In this document: piece by piece, positions 6,320 to 14,790 of the stretch | Layout: every line of letters starts with the position of its first letter | Position numbering within the stretch: position 1 is the first letter of the stretch | Assembly (NCBI GenBank): GCA_031282905.1 | Contig: JAITCV010000181.1 | Location: 1-23,465, forward strand | DNA length: 23,465 nucleotides | Direction: 5' to 3' | DNA from: Azoarcus sp. | GTDB lineage: Bacteria > Pseudomonadota > Gammaproteobacteria > Burkholderiales > Rhodocyclaceae | Notes under the pieces: model-generated | The model's database searches: none | Seen by the model: the letters and a program-made list of their open reading frames with translations, nothing else | What the model was told of the DNA's origin: nothing | Position numbers and translations under genes: made by a program

Positions 6320-7804
6320 TTAGAGCTTGCCCGCGGTGACGTGCCGTAGAAGTTCATTTACCGAGGCATGCATCACTTCGGTAAAGGGGAAGGGATAAAG
6401 CCCCATCGCCAGTACGCAGAACGCGAGGGCGGCAAGGAAAAGAAACTCGCGCGCGTCGAGGTCGACGAGCTGGGCGACGTGGTCGTTGGCTACCGCGCCA
6501 AACACCACTTGCTTGTACATCCACAGGGTGTAGGCCGCGCCGAGGATCAGCGTGGTCGCGGCCAGGAAGGCTACCCAGAAGTTGTATTGCACCGCGCCGA
6601 GGATAACGGTGAATTCACCGACGAAACCGGAGGTCGCGGGCAAACCGGCATTGGCCATGGCGAACAGCATGAAGAAGGCGGCGAATTTCGGCATGGTTTT
6701 CACCACGCCGCCGTAGTCGGCGATCTGGCGCGAGTGCATGCGGTCGTAGAGCACGCCGATGCACAAGAACATCGCGGCGGAGACGAAGCCATGCGAGATC
6801 ATCTGGATGAGCGCGCCTTCGATGCCAAACAGGTTGAACATGAAGAATCCCAGAGTGACGAAGCCCATGTGCGAGATCGACGAATAGGCCACCAGTTTCT
6901 TCATGTCGGCCTGCACCAGGGCGACCAGGCCGATATAGACCACCGCGATCAGCGACAACGCGATCACCAGTGGCGCGTATTCGACCGCGGCATTGGGCAC
7001 GATGGGCAGCGAGAAGCGCAGGAAGCCATAGGCGCCGAGCTTGAGCGCGATCGCCGCCAGCACCACCGAGCCGCCGGTCGGCGCTTCGACGTGGGCATCG
7101 GGCAGCCAGGTGTGCACCGGCCACATCGGCACCTTGACCCCGAAGGCGATGAGGAAGGCGAAGAAGATCAGCGATTGCGCGCCCATGCCAAGCGGCAGGC
7201 GGTGCCAATCGAGAATGTTGAAACTGCCCGACACACTGTAGAGATAAAGCAGGGCCAGCAGCATCAGCAAGGAGCCCGCCAGCGTAAACAGGAAGAATTT
7301 GATTGCCGCATGCACCCGGTTGGGACCGCCCCAGATGCCGATGATGAGATAGAGCGGGATCAGCGAAGCTTCGAAGAAAACGTAGAACAACACGCCGTCG
7401 AGCGCGGCGAAGATGCCGTTCATCAACCCCGACATGATGAGAAAGGCCGCCATGTATTGCGCGACCCGATCGCGGATCACCTGCCAGCCCGCGATTACCA
7501 CGAAAATGGTGATGAAGGCGTTGAGCAGCACGAACCAGACCGACAGGCCATCAACCCCGAGGTAGTAATCGAATTTGAAATGGGAGGCCCAGACCCAGGA
7601 ACGCGCTTCGGTAAACTGCATCGCGGCGGAAGCGACATCGAACCGGGTGTAGAGCGGAATGGTCACGGCAAAACCGAAGACCGCCGTTACCAGCGCCAGG
7701 GTGCGCGCCAGCGGCGCGTTACGGTCGGAGCCGGTGGCAAGCACCACCAGCCCGCCGATAATCGGCACCCAGATCGCCAGACTGAGGAAGGGAATGTCCG
7801 TCAT
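6320..7804 (-). CDS. nuoM: NADH-quinone oxidoreductase subunit M
   Basis: This 494-residue proton-pumping subunit is the second antiporter-like protein of the membrane arm. The key ionisable residues are present: Glu145 in 'FFEASLIPLYLIIG', Lys224 in 'FGVKVPMWPVHTWLPDAHVE' and Lys255 in 'LKLGAYG'. 'YSSISHMGFVTLGFF' is also typical. The length matches the family (about 490-510). The start at 7804 has GGAAAG eleven bases upstream and lies 42 bases after nuoL. No frameshift or truncation is visible. Confidence 0.97.
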   Translation of the reverse strand: MTDIPFLSLAIWVPIIGGLVVLATGSDRNAPLARTLALVTAVFGFAVTIPLYTRFDVASAAMQFTEARSWVWASHFKFDYYLGVDGLSVWFVLLNAFITIFVVIAGWQVIRDRVAQYMAAFLIMSGLMNGIFAALDGVLFYVFFEASLIPLYLIIGIWGGPNRVHAAIKFFLFTLAGSLLMLLALLYLYSVSGSFNILDWHRLPLGMGAQSLIFFAFLIAFGVKVPMWPVHTWLPDAHVEAPTGGSVVLAAIALKLGAYGFLRFSLPIVPNAAVEYAPLVIALSLIAVVYIGLVALVQADMKKLVAYSSISHMGFVTLGFFMFNLFGIEGALIQMISHGFVSAAMFLCIGVLYDRMHSRQIADYGGVVKTMPKFAAFFMLFAMANAGLPATSGFVGEFTVILGAVQYNFWVAFLAATTLILGAAYTLWMYKQVVFGAVANDHVAQLVDLDAREFLFLAALAFCVLAMGLYPFPFTEVMHASVNELLRHVTAGKL

Positions 7805-7846
7805 CGTTGCTTTCCGTTCTATGCTTTCGTCGTTGTTAGGCCAACT

Positions 7847-9838
7847 TCATACCCGGGCGATCCAGAAGGTGAGCAGCACGAACACCCCGATGATCATGGT
7901 AAAGGCATATTGATAGAGGTGGCCGGTCTGGAACAGGCTCGATATCCGCGCCATCCAGCCCACGAACTTCGTCGTGCCGCCGACCACCAGACCGTCGATC
8001 AACCCTTGATCTCCGCCTTTCCACAGCCCGCGCCCAAGCAGGCGCGCGCCGCCAGCGAGGAAAATCTCGTTGAAGCGGTCGAAGTAGTACTTGTTCTCCA
8101 GCACCGTGACCAGCGGGCGCAGGGTACGCGCGATCGTGGCGGGAATATCGGGCCGCTTCAGATAGAAGAACCAGGCCAGCGCCACGCCTGCCAGCGCCAA
8201 CCAGAATGGCGCGGTCACCAAGCCATGCAGCGCCATCCGGAACGCGCCATGGAAGGCTTCTTCCGCTTCCTTCAGCCCCACATGGCCGCCGACGAAAATC
8301 GCTTCCTTGAACCAGTCGCCGAAGAGCAGCGGTGCGATGGTGAAAAAACCGATCAAGACCGAGGGAATCGCCAGCAACACCAGCGGCACGGTCACCACCC
8401 ACGGCGATTCGTGCGGCTTTTGCCCCGGCGCGAGGCCGTGGTGATGTTCACCGTGATCGTCATGAGCGCCATCATGGGGCTGGCCGAAACGTTCCCTGCC
8501 GTGGAAAACGAGGAAATACATGCGGAAGGAATAGAACGCGGTCACGAACACCCCCACGAGCACGCAGAAGAGCGCGTAGCCCGCGCCGGGGATGTTCGAC
8601 GCATGGACCGCCTCGATGATCGAATCCTTGGAATAGAAGCCGGAAAAAAACGGCGTGCCGATCAGCGCCAGCGAGCCGATGAGCGAGGTGATCCAGGTGA
8701 TTTTCATGTACTTCCACAGACCGCCCATGTTGCGCATGTCCTGGTCGTGATGCATGCCGATGATCACCGAGCCCGCGCCGAGGAAGAGCAGCGCCTTGAA
8801 GAAGGCGTGCGTCATCAGGTGGAACACCGCCGCCGAATAGGCCGACACGCCGAGCGCCACAGTCATGTAGCCCAGTTGCGAGAGCGTCGAATAGGCCACC
8901 ACCCGTTTGATGTCGTTCTGCACGATGCCAAGAAAGCCCATGAAGAGCGCCGTGGTCGCGCCGATCACCAGTACGAAGGAGAGCGCGACGTCGGAGAGTT
9001 CGAAAAGCGGCGACATGCGCGCCACCATGAAGATGCCCGCCGTTACCATGGTCGCGGCGTGGATCAGGGCCGAAATCGGCGTCGGGCCTTCCATCGAATC
9101 GGGCAGCCAAACGTGCAGCGGCACTTGCGCCGATTTGCCCATCGCGCCGATGAAAAGGCAGATGCAGATCGCGGTCAGGAGCGGCCAGCCGGTAGCCGCC
9201 ATCTCCTGCGAGGCCAGCGTCTGCGCGTGACCGAAGACTTCCCGGTAGTCGAGGCTGCCGGTATGGGCCACGATCAGCCCGATACCGAGCAGGAAGCCGA
9301 AATCGCCGACGCGATTGACGAGGAAGGCTTTCAGGTTGGCATGGATCGCCGTCGGGCGCTCGTACCAGAAACCGATCAGCAGATAGGAGACCAGGCCCAC
9401 CGCTTCCCAGCCGAAGAAAAGCTGGAGGAAGTTGTTGGACATCACCAGCATCAGCATCGAAAAGGTAAAGAGCGAGATGTAACTGAAGAAGCGTTGGTAG
9501 CCGGGGTCGTCGGCCATGTAGCCGATGGTGTAGATATGCACCATCAGCGAGACGAAAGTGACCACCAGCATCATCATCACGGTCAATTGGTCGATCAGGA
9601 AACCGACCTCGAAATTCACGCCGCCCACCCGCATCCAGGTATAGAGCGCGCCGTTGAACGTGTTCCCGGCCTGCACGTCCTGGAAGATCAGGATCGAGGC
9701 GATGAAGGCGGCCAGCACGCCTGCGATGGCGACGAGATGCGCGCCCGTGCGTCCGACGAGTTTGCCGAACAGACCAGCGACGATCGCCCCGGCCAGCGGC
9801 GCGAGCGGCACGAGAAGGTAGAGCGTTTTCATATCCAT
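7847..9838 (-). CDS. nuoL: NADH-quinone oxidoreductase subunit L
   Basis: This 663-residue subunit is the distal antiporter-like protein with the long lateral helix. Glu145 (FFGWEAVGLVSYLLIG) and Lys235 (GAMGKSAQVPLHVWLPDSME) correspond to the conserved proton-channel residues. 'HAATMVTAGIFMVARMSPLF' follows as expected. A His/Asp-rich cytoplasmic loop near residue 460-480 (HDGAHDDHGEHHHG) is a local peculiarity and may bind metal or be a flexible linker. The C-terminal part includes the amphipathic lateral helix and a final transmembrane anchor. The start at 9838 has AAGGGA nearby; ATG at 9832 is an alternative. nuoK ends nine bases upstream. Confidence 0.97.
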   Translation of the reverse strand: MDMKTLYLLVPLAPLAGAIVAGLFGKLVGRTGAHLVAIAGVLAAFIASILIFQDVQAGNTFNGALYTWMRVGGVNFEVGFLIDQLTVMMMLVVTFVSLMVHIYTIGYMADDPGYQRFFSYISLFTFSMLMLVMSNNFLQLFFGWEAVGLVSYLLIGFWYERPTAIHANLKAFLVNRVGDFGFLLGIGLIVAHTGSLDYREVFGHAQTLASQEMAATGWPLLTAICICLFIGAMGKSAQVPLHVWLPDSMEGPTPISALIHAATMVTAGIFMVARMSPLFELSDVALSFVLVIGATTALFMGFLGIVQNDIKRVVAYSTLSQLGYMTVALGVSAYSAAVFHLMTHAFFKALLFLGAGSVIIGMHHDQDMRNMGGLWKYMKITWITSLIGSLALIGTPFFSGFYSKDSIIEAVHASNIPGAGYALFCVLVGVFVTAFYSFRMYFLVFHGRERFGQPHDGAHDDHGEHHHGLAPGQKPHESPWVVTVPLVLLAIPSVLIGFFTIAPLLFGDWFKEAIFVGGHVGLKEAEEAFHGAFRMALHGLVTAPFWLALAGVALAWFFYLKRPDIPATIARTLRPLVTVLENKYYFDRFNEIFLAGGARLLGRGLWKGGDQGLIDGLVVGGTTKFVGWMARISSLFQTGHLYQYAFTMIIGVFVLLTFWIARV

Positions 9839-9847
9839 GGTCGTCCC

Positions 9848-10153
9848 TTAACCTTTGAGGCTGTCCAGATCATCCACATGGATGGTGCGCATGTTGCGGA
9901 ACATCGCCACCAGGATCGCCAACCCGATTGCCGATTCGGCAGCGGCCACGGTGAGGATGAAGAAGACGAAAACCTGGCCGGCGATATCGCCCATGTAGTG
10001 CGAGAACGCCAGGAAATTGATATTCACCGCGAGCAGCATCAGTTCGATCGCCATCAGCAGGACGATGAGATTCTTCCGGTTGAGGAAGATGCCGACCACG
10101 CCGATCGCAAACAGGATCGCACCCAGGATGAGATAGTGGGAAAGCGAAAGCAT
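9848..10153 (-). CDS. nuoK: NADH-quinone oxidoreductase subunit K
   Basis: This 101-residue, three-helix subunit of the membrane arm has buried glutamates Glu37 (MAIELMLLAVN) and Glu73 (AAAESAIGLAI), the two acidic residues known to be needed for proton coupling in NuoK. The length is standard (about 100). Spacing is 20 bases after nuoJ and 9 before nuoL. A GGGAG ribosome-binding site lies about ten bases before the ATG. Confidence 0.97.
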   Translation of the reverse strand: MLSLSHYLILGAILFAIGVVGIFLNRKNLIVLLMAIELMLLAVNINFLAFSHYMGDIAGQVFVFFILTVAAAESAIGLAILVAMFRNMRTIHVDDLDSLKG

Positions 10154-10173
10154 TTTTCAGTGACTCCCCGCGT

Positions 10174-10824
10174 TCATTGCCCGACCACCTTGTCCGCCCC
10201 GCTTGCGGCGGTCGGGTCCGGTTCTTCCTTTTCCGCCGCCATCTTCACCAGTTCCACCCGCCCTTCGCGGTGGGCGGCAAGCTGCGTATTGGGATCGATG
10301 TACTTGCTCGCCCGGCGTTTGCGCAAGGTAAGCGATACCGCCGCCACCATCGCGACCAGCAGCACGAACGCGGCGAGTTCAAATGGATAGGCATATTCGG
10401 TGTAGAGCACCTTGCCCAGTTCCCGGGTATTGCTGTGGCTGGCCGCCACCGCCTCCGGCGCGGGCATGGCGTCCAGGCCGAAATACGGCCCGCCCAACAC
10501 CAGGATCATCTCGAAGGCGAGCAATACGCCAAGCACCGCTCCGACCGGCAAATATGACCAGAAGCCTTCGCGCAGACGGGCGAAATCGATGTCGAGCATC
10601 ATCACCACGAACAGGAACAGCACCATCACCGCGCCGACATAGACCATGACCAGTGAAATGGCGAGGAATTCGGCGGACAACAACAGCCAGATCCCGCCCG
10701 CGTTGAAGAAGGCGAGCACGAGGTAGAGCACCGCGTGGATGGGGTGACGCGCGAGGACGACCCCCAGCGCGGCCAGCACCAGGATGGTCGACAGGAAATA
10801 GAAAACGACGGTCTGGAATTCCAT
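10174..10824 (-). CDS. nuoJ: NADH-quinone oxidoreductase subunit J
   Basis: This 216-residue subunit has five membrane helices. The conserved third-helix region reads 'EFLAISLVMVYVGAVMVLFL', the site of the pi-bulge in known complex I structures. The C-terminal tail (about residues 168-216) is hydrophilic and ends in a low-complexity acidic stretch (AEKEEPDPTAASGADK). I place the start at the ATG at 10824; a GTG directly before it (10827) would add one residue. The GGAG sequences upstream are distant (over 20 bases), and a perfect GC palindrome lies between them and the start, so initiation may be influenced by RNA structure or coupled to nuoI. Confidence 0.95.
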   Translation of the reverse strand: MEFQTVVFYFLSTILVLAALGVVLARHPIHAVLYLVLAFFNAGGIWLLLSAEFLAISLVMVYVGAVMVLFLFVVMMLDIDFARLREGFWSYLPVGAVLGVLLAFEMILVLGGPYFGLDAMPAPEAVAASHSNTRELGKVLYTEYAYPFELAAFVLLVAMVAAVSLTLRKRRASKYIDPNTQLAAHREGRVELVKMAAEKEEPDPTAASGADKVVGQ

Positions 10825-10833
10825 CACTCGTAT

Positions 10834-10847
10834 GCGGGCGCGCCCGC
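10834..10847. repeat. 14-bp perfect GC palindrome in the nuoI-nuoJ gap
   Basis: GCGGGCGCGCCCGC is self-complementary over its full length and occupies half of the 30-base gap between nuoI and nuoJ, next to the expected ribosome-binding region. It might pair in RNA and modulate nuoJ translation, or be chance in GC-rich DNA. Confidence 0.5.
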
Positions 10848-10854
10848 CCTCTCC

Positions 10855-11340
10855 TTAGCGATATTTTGCATCCGCGGCCTTGTCGGCCGCGATCTGCGTT
10901 TCGTAGCGATCACCGATCGCGAGCAGCATCTGCTTGGTATAGAGCAGATCGCCGCGCGCCTCGCCGTGGTATTCGAATATCCGCGTCTCGACGATGGCTT
11001 CCACTGGACAGGCTTCCTCGCAGAAACCGCAGAAGATGCATTTGGTGAGATCGATGTCGTAGCGCGTGGTGCGCCGCGAACCGTCATCGCGCGGCGCGGC
11101 CTCGATAGAGATTGCCATTGCCGGGCAAACCGCCTCGCACAGCTTGCAGGCGATGCAGCGTTCCTCGCCGTTCGGATAGCGGCGCAGCGCGTGCAAGCCG
11201 CGAAAACGCGAACTGAGCGGCGTTTTTTCCTCGGGATACTGGACGGTGATCTTGCGGGAAAAAAGATGACGTCCCGTCACCCTCAAACCCTTGACCAGTT
11301 CCCAGAGAAACAGGCTGAAAATCGAATCCCTTGCGCCCAT
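10855..11340 (-). CDS. nuoI: NADH-quinone oxidoreductase subunit I (two [4Fe-4S] clusters)
   Basis: This 161-residue ferredoxin-like subunit of the peripheral arm carries electrons from NuoG towards NuoB. Two complete cluster motifs are present: CIACKLCEAVCP (Cys62, 65, 68, 72) and CIFCGFCEEACP (Cys101, 104, 107, 111), which bind N6a and N6b. The amphipathic N-terminal helix (GLRVTGRHLFSRKITVQYP) is the membrane-contacting part. The start at 11340 has AAGGA upstream and lies ten bases after the nuoH stop. The length is normal for proteobacteria. Confidence 0.97.
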   Translation of the reverse strand: MGARDSIFSLFLWELVKGLRVTGRHLFSRKITVQYPEEKTPLSSRFRGLHALRRYPNGEERCIACKLCEAVCPAMAISIEAAPRDDGSRRTTRYDIDLTKCIFCGFCEEACPVEAIVETRIFEYHGEARGDLLYTKQMLLAIGDRYETQIAADKAADAKYR

Positions 11341-11350
11341 GTCTATTCCT

Positions 11351-12400
11351 TCATTTCCAGATCGACCACGGAGACATCATCCATACCGTCACCACGAAGA
11401 GCCATATCAAGGTGAGCGGAATGAACACCTTCCAGCCCAGGCGCATGATGTGGTCGTAACGAAACCGCGGGAAGGTGGCGCGCGCCCACAGGAACACGAA
11501 CAGGAAAAACGCCGTTTTCAACGCCAGCCAATGGAAGCCATCGGGCAGGAAACCCACCGGCGACAGCCACCCGCCCAGAAAGAGCAGCGCGGTCATGATC
11601 GAGACCAGGATCATGTTGGCGTATTCGGCGAGGAAGAACAACGCGAAGGTCATGCCCGAATATTCGACCATGTGTCCGGCGACGATCTCGGCCTCGCCCT
11701 CGACCACGTCGAACGGGGCGCGGTTGGTTTCGGCGATGCCCGAGATCAGGTAGACGAGGAACATCGGCAGCAGCGGCAGCCAGTTCCATGACAGGAAACC
11801 GAGGCCGTGCGCGGCCCCCCAGCCCTTGTCCTGGCTGATGACGATATCCGTGAGGTTGAGACTGGAGGAAATCAGCAGCACGCAGATCAACGCGAAACCC
11901 AGCGAAACTTCATAGGACACCATCTGCGCCGAGGCGCGCATCGCGCCGAGGAAGGCGTATTTCGAATTCGACGCCCAGCCGGCGATGATCACGCCATAGA
12001 CTTCGATCGAGGTGATCGCCAGCAGGTAAAGCAGGCCGGCATTGACGTTGGCGATGACCACGCCGTCGTCGAACGGAATCACCGCCCACGCCGCCAACGA
12101 CGGCGCGATCGCCAGGATCGGCCCGAGGATATAAAGCCCCTTGTTCGATTTGCCGGGAACGATCACTTCCTTGAACAGCAGCTTCAACGCGTCGGCAATC
12201 GGCTGGAGCAGGCCGAGCGGCCCGACCCGATTGGGGCCGATGCGCTCCTGCATGAAGCCAATGATCTTGCGCTCAGCATAAGTCATGTAGGCTACGCAGA
12301 TCATCAACGGCACCAGCAGCACCACGATCTTGACCAGCGACCACACCAGCGGCCACAGCGGTCCGAAAAAACCGGCAATCGATTGCAAAATCGCGTCCAT
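11351..12400 (-). CDS. nuoH: NADH-quinone oxidoreductase subunit H
   Basis: This 349-residue subunit forms much of the quinone-access channel where the two arms meet. Diagnostic blocks are 'YAERKIIGFMQERIGPNRVG' (residues 41-60), 'QPIADALKLLFKE' and the acidic loop 'FDVVEGEAEIVAGHMVEYSG'. About eight membrane helices are visible. I use the ATG at 12400, which overlaps the nuoG stop (TGATG); an in-frame ATG at 12481 lies inside nuoG and does not fit the family. The length is normal. Confidence 0.97.
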   Translation of the reverse strand: MDAILQSIAGFFGPLWPLVWSLVKIVVLLVPLMICVAYMTYAERKIIGFMQERIGPNRVGPLGLLQPIADALKLLFKEVIVPGKSNKGLYILGPILAIAPSLAAWAVIPFDDGVVIANVNAGLLYLLAITSIEVYGVIIAGWASNSKYAFLGAMRASAQMVSYEVSLGFALICVLLISSSLNLTDIVISQDKGWGAAHGLGFLSWNWLPLLPMFLVYLISGIAETNRAPFDVVEGEAEIVAGHMVEYSGMTFALFFLAEYANMILVSIMTALLFLGGWLSPVGFLPDGFHWLALKTAFFLFVFLWARATFPRFRYDHIMRLGWKVFIPLTLIWLFVVTVWMMSPWSIWK

Positions 12401-14790
12401 CAAATTCGCTCCACGATCAATTCGCCAGTGAGCGGCCCAAGCGCCACCGTGTCCGGATGCGCGGCGGCCACGCGCGCACAACCGTGCGCGACCGTTTCAT
12501 CGACCACCAGTTGCAATTCAACCCCGGCAACGCCAGCGTCCGCCCCCTTTACCCGCACGGTTTCCCCGGCCTTCAAGCCCAGACTATCCAGCGTGTTTCT
12601 CGACAGACGAAGCACCGGCGCGGCCGCATCGGCGGTTTTTTGCAAGGCCGGCGCGTGCCGCACCAAGGGGTCGGCAAAATGGATCGGAATGTCGGCCACC
12701 CGTTGCAGGACGCCCGGAACGGGCGTGGCCGAAAAGGAACGCGGCGTGGACGGCGGCACATCGCCAATCACGTTGTTGAGCCGCGCGCGGAAATCGCCGC
12801 CGAGCACCTCTTCGCACACCGCTTGCGAACTTTCCTGCTCGAAACCGGCCAGTCCCAGCAGATTGCCCAGCACGCGCAACACTTTCCAGCCCGGACGAAC
12901 CTCGCCCGGCGCAACGGCAACCGCGTTGAAACTCTGTGCCCGTCCCTCGCAATTGACATAGGTGCCCGAGGTCTCGGTAAAGGGAGCCAGCGGCAGCAGC
13001 ACATCGGCCACTTCGCGCAGCGCGGGCGAGGCAAAGGTGGCCAGCGCCACCACCCGCTGCGCCTGGGCCAGCGCCGCCATGGCGGCGACGCCGTCGGCGC
13101 AATCGAGATCGGGCTCGACCCCCAGCAACACATACGCCTTGCGCGGCGCGGTAATCATCGTCCAGGCATTCAAGCCCTGGGCGCCCGGCAGGGCGTGCGC
13201 CAAGTAGAGGCCGACACTGTTGGCCGCCTCGCCGATGAAGCCCAGCCGCCCGCCCGCCTGCCCTTCACCCGCCAAGCGCGCGATTTCCTGCGCCCACAAA
13301 TGCAATTCGGCGGCCTGGGCATGCTGTACAGCGAGATTTCCCAACCACACCGCGACTTTCTCGCCCGAGGCAAGGCTGCGGGCAATGGCACGGACATCCT
13401 CGGTCAACGCGTCCTTGTCCGGCAGGCGCGCCGCCAGGGTTTCGGAAATCGCCTTGCCGCTTTCTTCGGCCAGCGCGGCGGCGACGGCGGCCAAGGTCGC
13501 CACCATGGCGGATGGCGCGACCAGCGCGCGCGCGGTGATCGGAATCAGCCAATCTTCGCCGCTGGGGCCGATCGCGCTGACCTGCAAGCCATGGCGATGC
13601 GCCGAATGACGCACCTTCTGGGCGAGCAGCGGCGCATCCTTGCGCAGGAAACTGCCGATCACCAGCAGCCGGTCGAGATGGTCGTGAATGTCGGCCACCG
13701 CCATGCCCAGCCAGGGCGCGCCCGCCCGCAGCGCGTCAGCGCGGAAATCGCGCTGACGCAGGCGGGCGTCGATGTTCTCCGACCCCAAGCCGCGCACGAG
13801 CTTTTGCAACAGATGGAGTTCCTCGACGGTGGCATGCGGCGAAGCCAGCGCGCCCAGCGCCGCCGCGCCGTGGTCCTGGATGACATCCCTGAGACATCCG
13901 GCGGCCAGCGCCAGCGCGGCCTGCCAGGACACCGGCTGCCAGGTATCGTCCCGGCGGATCATCGGCTGGGTCAGGCGCTCGCCGCTGGACAGGGCCTCAT
14001 AGGAAAAACGATCCTTGTCCGAAATCCAGCACTCGTTGAGTTCCTCGTTGGCGAACGGTAGCACGCGCTTGACCACGTCATGTTTGGTCTGGACGATGAG
14101 GTTGGCGCCGAACGCGTCATGCGGGCTGACCGAACGGCGGCGCGACAATTCCCAAGCGCGGGCGCTGAAACGAAAGGGTTTGGAAGTCAGCGCGCCAACC
14201 GGGCAAAGATCGATGATGTTGCCCGAGAGTTCGGAATCGATCGTGCGCTCGACGAACGACATGATCTCGGCGCGTTCGCCCCGAAAAGCCTGGCCCAGTT
14301 CCATCAGACCGCCGATCTCGGTGGTAAACCGCACGCAGCGGGTGCAATTGATGCAGCGCGTCGCGTCGGAGGCCACCAGCGGGCCGAAATTCTTGTTGAA
14401 GACAACGCGCTTTTCCTCGGCATAACGCGATTGCGCGCCCCCATAGCCGACCGACAAATCCTGCAACTGGCATTCGCCGCCCTGATCGCAGATCGGGCAG
14501 TCGAGCGGGTGATTGATGAGCAGGAATTCCATCACCCCTTGCTGCGCCTTCACCGCCGCTTCGGAGCGCGTCCATACCTTCATGCCGTCGGTCACCGGCG
14601 TCGCGCACGCGGGCAAGGGCTTGGGCGCTTTTTCGACCTGCACCAGACACATCCGGCAACTGGCGGCGATCGAGAGTTTCTTGTGGTAGCAGAAATGGGG
14701 AATGTAGACCCCCGCCACCGCCGCCGCATCCATCACGGTGCTGCCGCCCGGCACCCGCACCGCCTTACCGTCGATTTCGATCTCTAGCAT
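12400..14790 (-). CDS. nuoG: NADH-quinone oxidoreductase subunit G
   Basis: This 796-residue iron-sulfur subunit has an N-terminal 2Fe-2S ferredoxin domain (N1b: Cys34, 45, 48, 62), then the His94/Cys98/Cys101/Cys107 set for N3 and Cys146/149/152/196 for N4. A catalytically empty molybdopterin-oxidoreductase-like domain follows from about residue 220. The CxxCxxxC set for the optional N7 cluster is absent: the corresponding place reads RRSVSPHDAFGAN. I chose the ATG at 14790, which overlaps the nuoF stop by seven bases and gives the family N-terminus MLEIEIDGKAVRVPGG; an ATG at 14847 would be too long. The gene is intact. Confidence 0.97.
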   Translation of the reverse strand: MLEIEIDGKAVRVPGGSTVMDAAAVAGVYIPHFCYHKKLSIAASCRMCLVQVEKAPKPLPACATPVTDGMKVWTRSEAAVKAQQGVMEFLLINHPLDCPICDQGGECQLQDLSVGYGGAQSRYAEEKRVVFNKNFGPLVASDATRCINCTRCVRFTTEIGGLMELGQAFRGERAEIMSFVERTIDSELSGNIIDLCPVGALTSKPFRFSARAWELSRRRSVSPHDAFGANLIVQTKHDVVKRVLPFANEELNECWISDKDRFSYEALSSGERLTQPMIRRDDTWQPVSWQAALALAAGCLRDVIQDHGAAALGALASPHATVEELHLLQKLVRGLGSENIDARLRQRDFRADALRAGAPWLGMAVADIHDHLDRLLVIGSFLRKDAPLLAQKVRHSAHRHGLQVSAIGPSGEDWLIPITARALVAPSAMVATLAAVAAALAEESGKAISETLAARLPDKDALTEDVRAIARSLASGEKVAVWLGNLAVQHAQAAELHLWAQEIARLAGEGQAGGRLGFIGEAANSVGLYLAHALPGAQGLNAWTMITAPRKAYVLLGVEPDLDCADGVAAMAALAQAQRVVALATFASPALREVADVLLPLAPFTETSGTYVNCEGRAQSFNAVAVAPGEVRPGWKVLRVLGNLLGLAGFEQESSQAVCEEVLGGDFRARLNNVIGDVPPSTPRSFSATPVPGVLQRVADIPIHFADPLVRHAPALQKTADAAAPVLRLSRNTLDSLGLKAGETVRVKGADAGVAGVELQLVVDETVAHGCARVAAAHPDTVALGPLTGELIVERI

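Noticed and set aside
6368..10390. A 1340-codon open frame on the plus strand, and a similar one at 4837-6339
   Set aside because: They are antisense to nuoN, nuoM, nuoL, nuoK and nuoJ. Their composition (very rich in His, Glu, Arg, Gln, Asp) is what the complement of hydrophobic GC-rich codons gives, and they show no domain.
12457..14061. Long plus-strand frames opposite nuoG, and one opposite nuoD at 16892-18289
   Set aside because: They are shadows of conserved genes with full motif support on the minus strand; there is no start context or family similarity.
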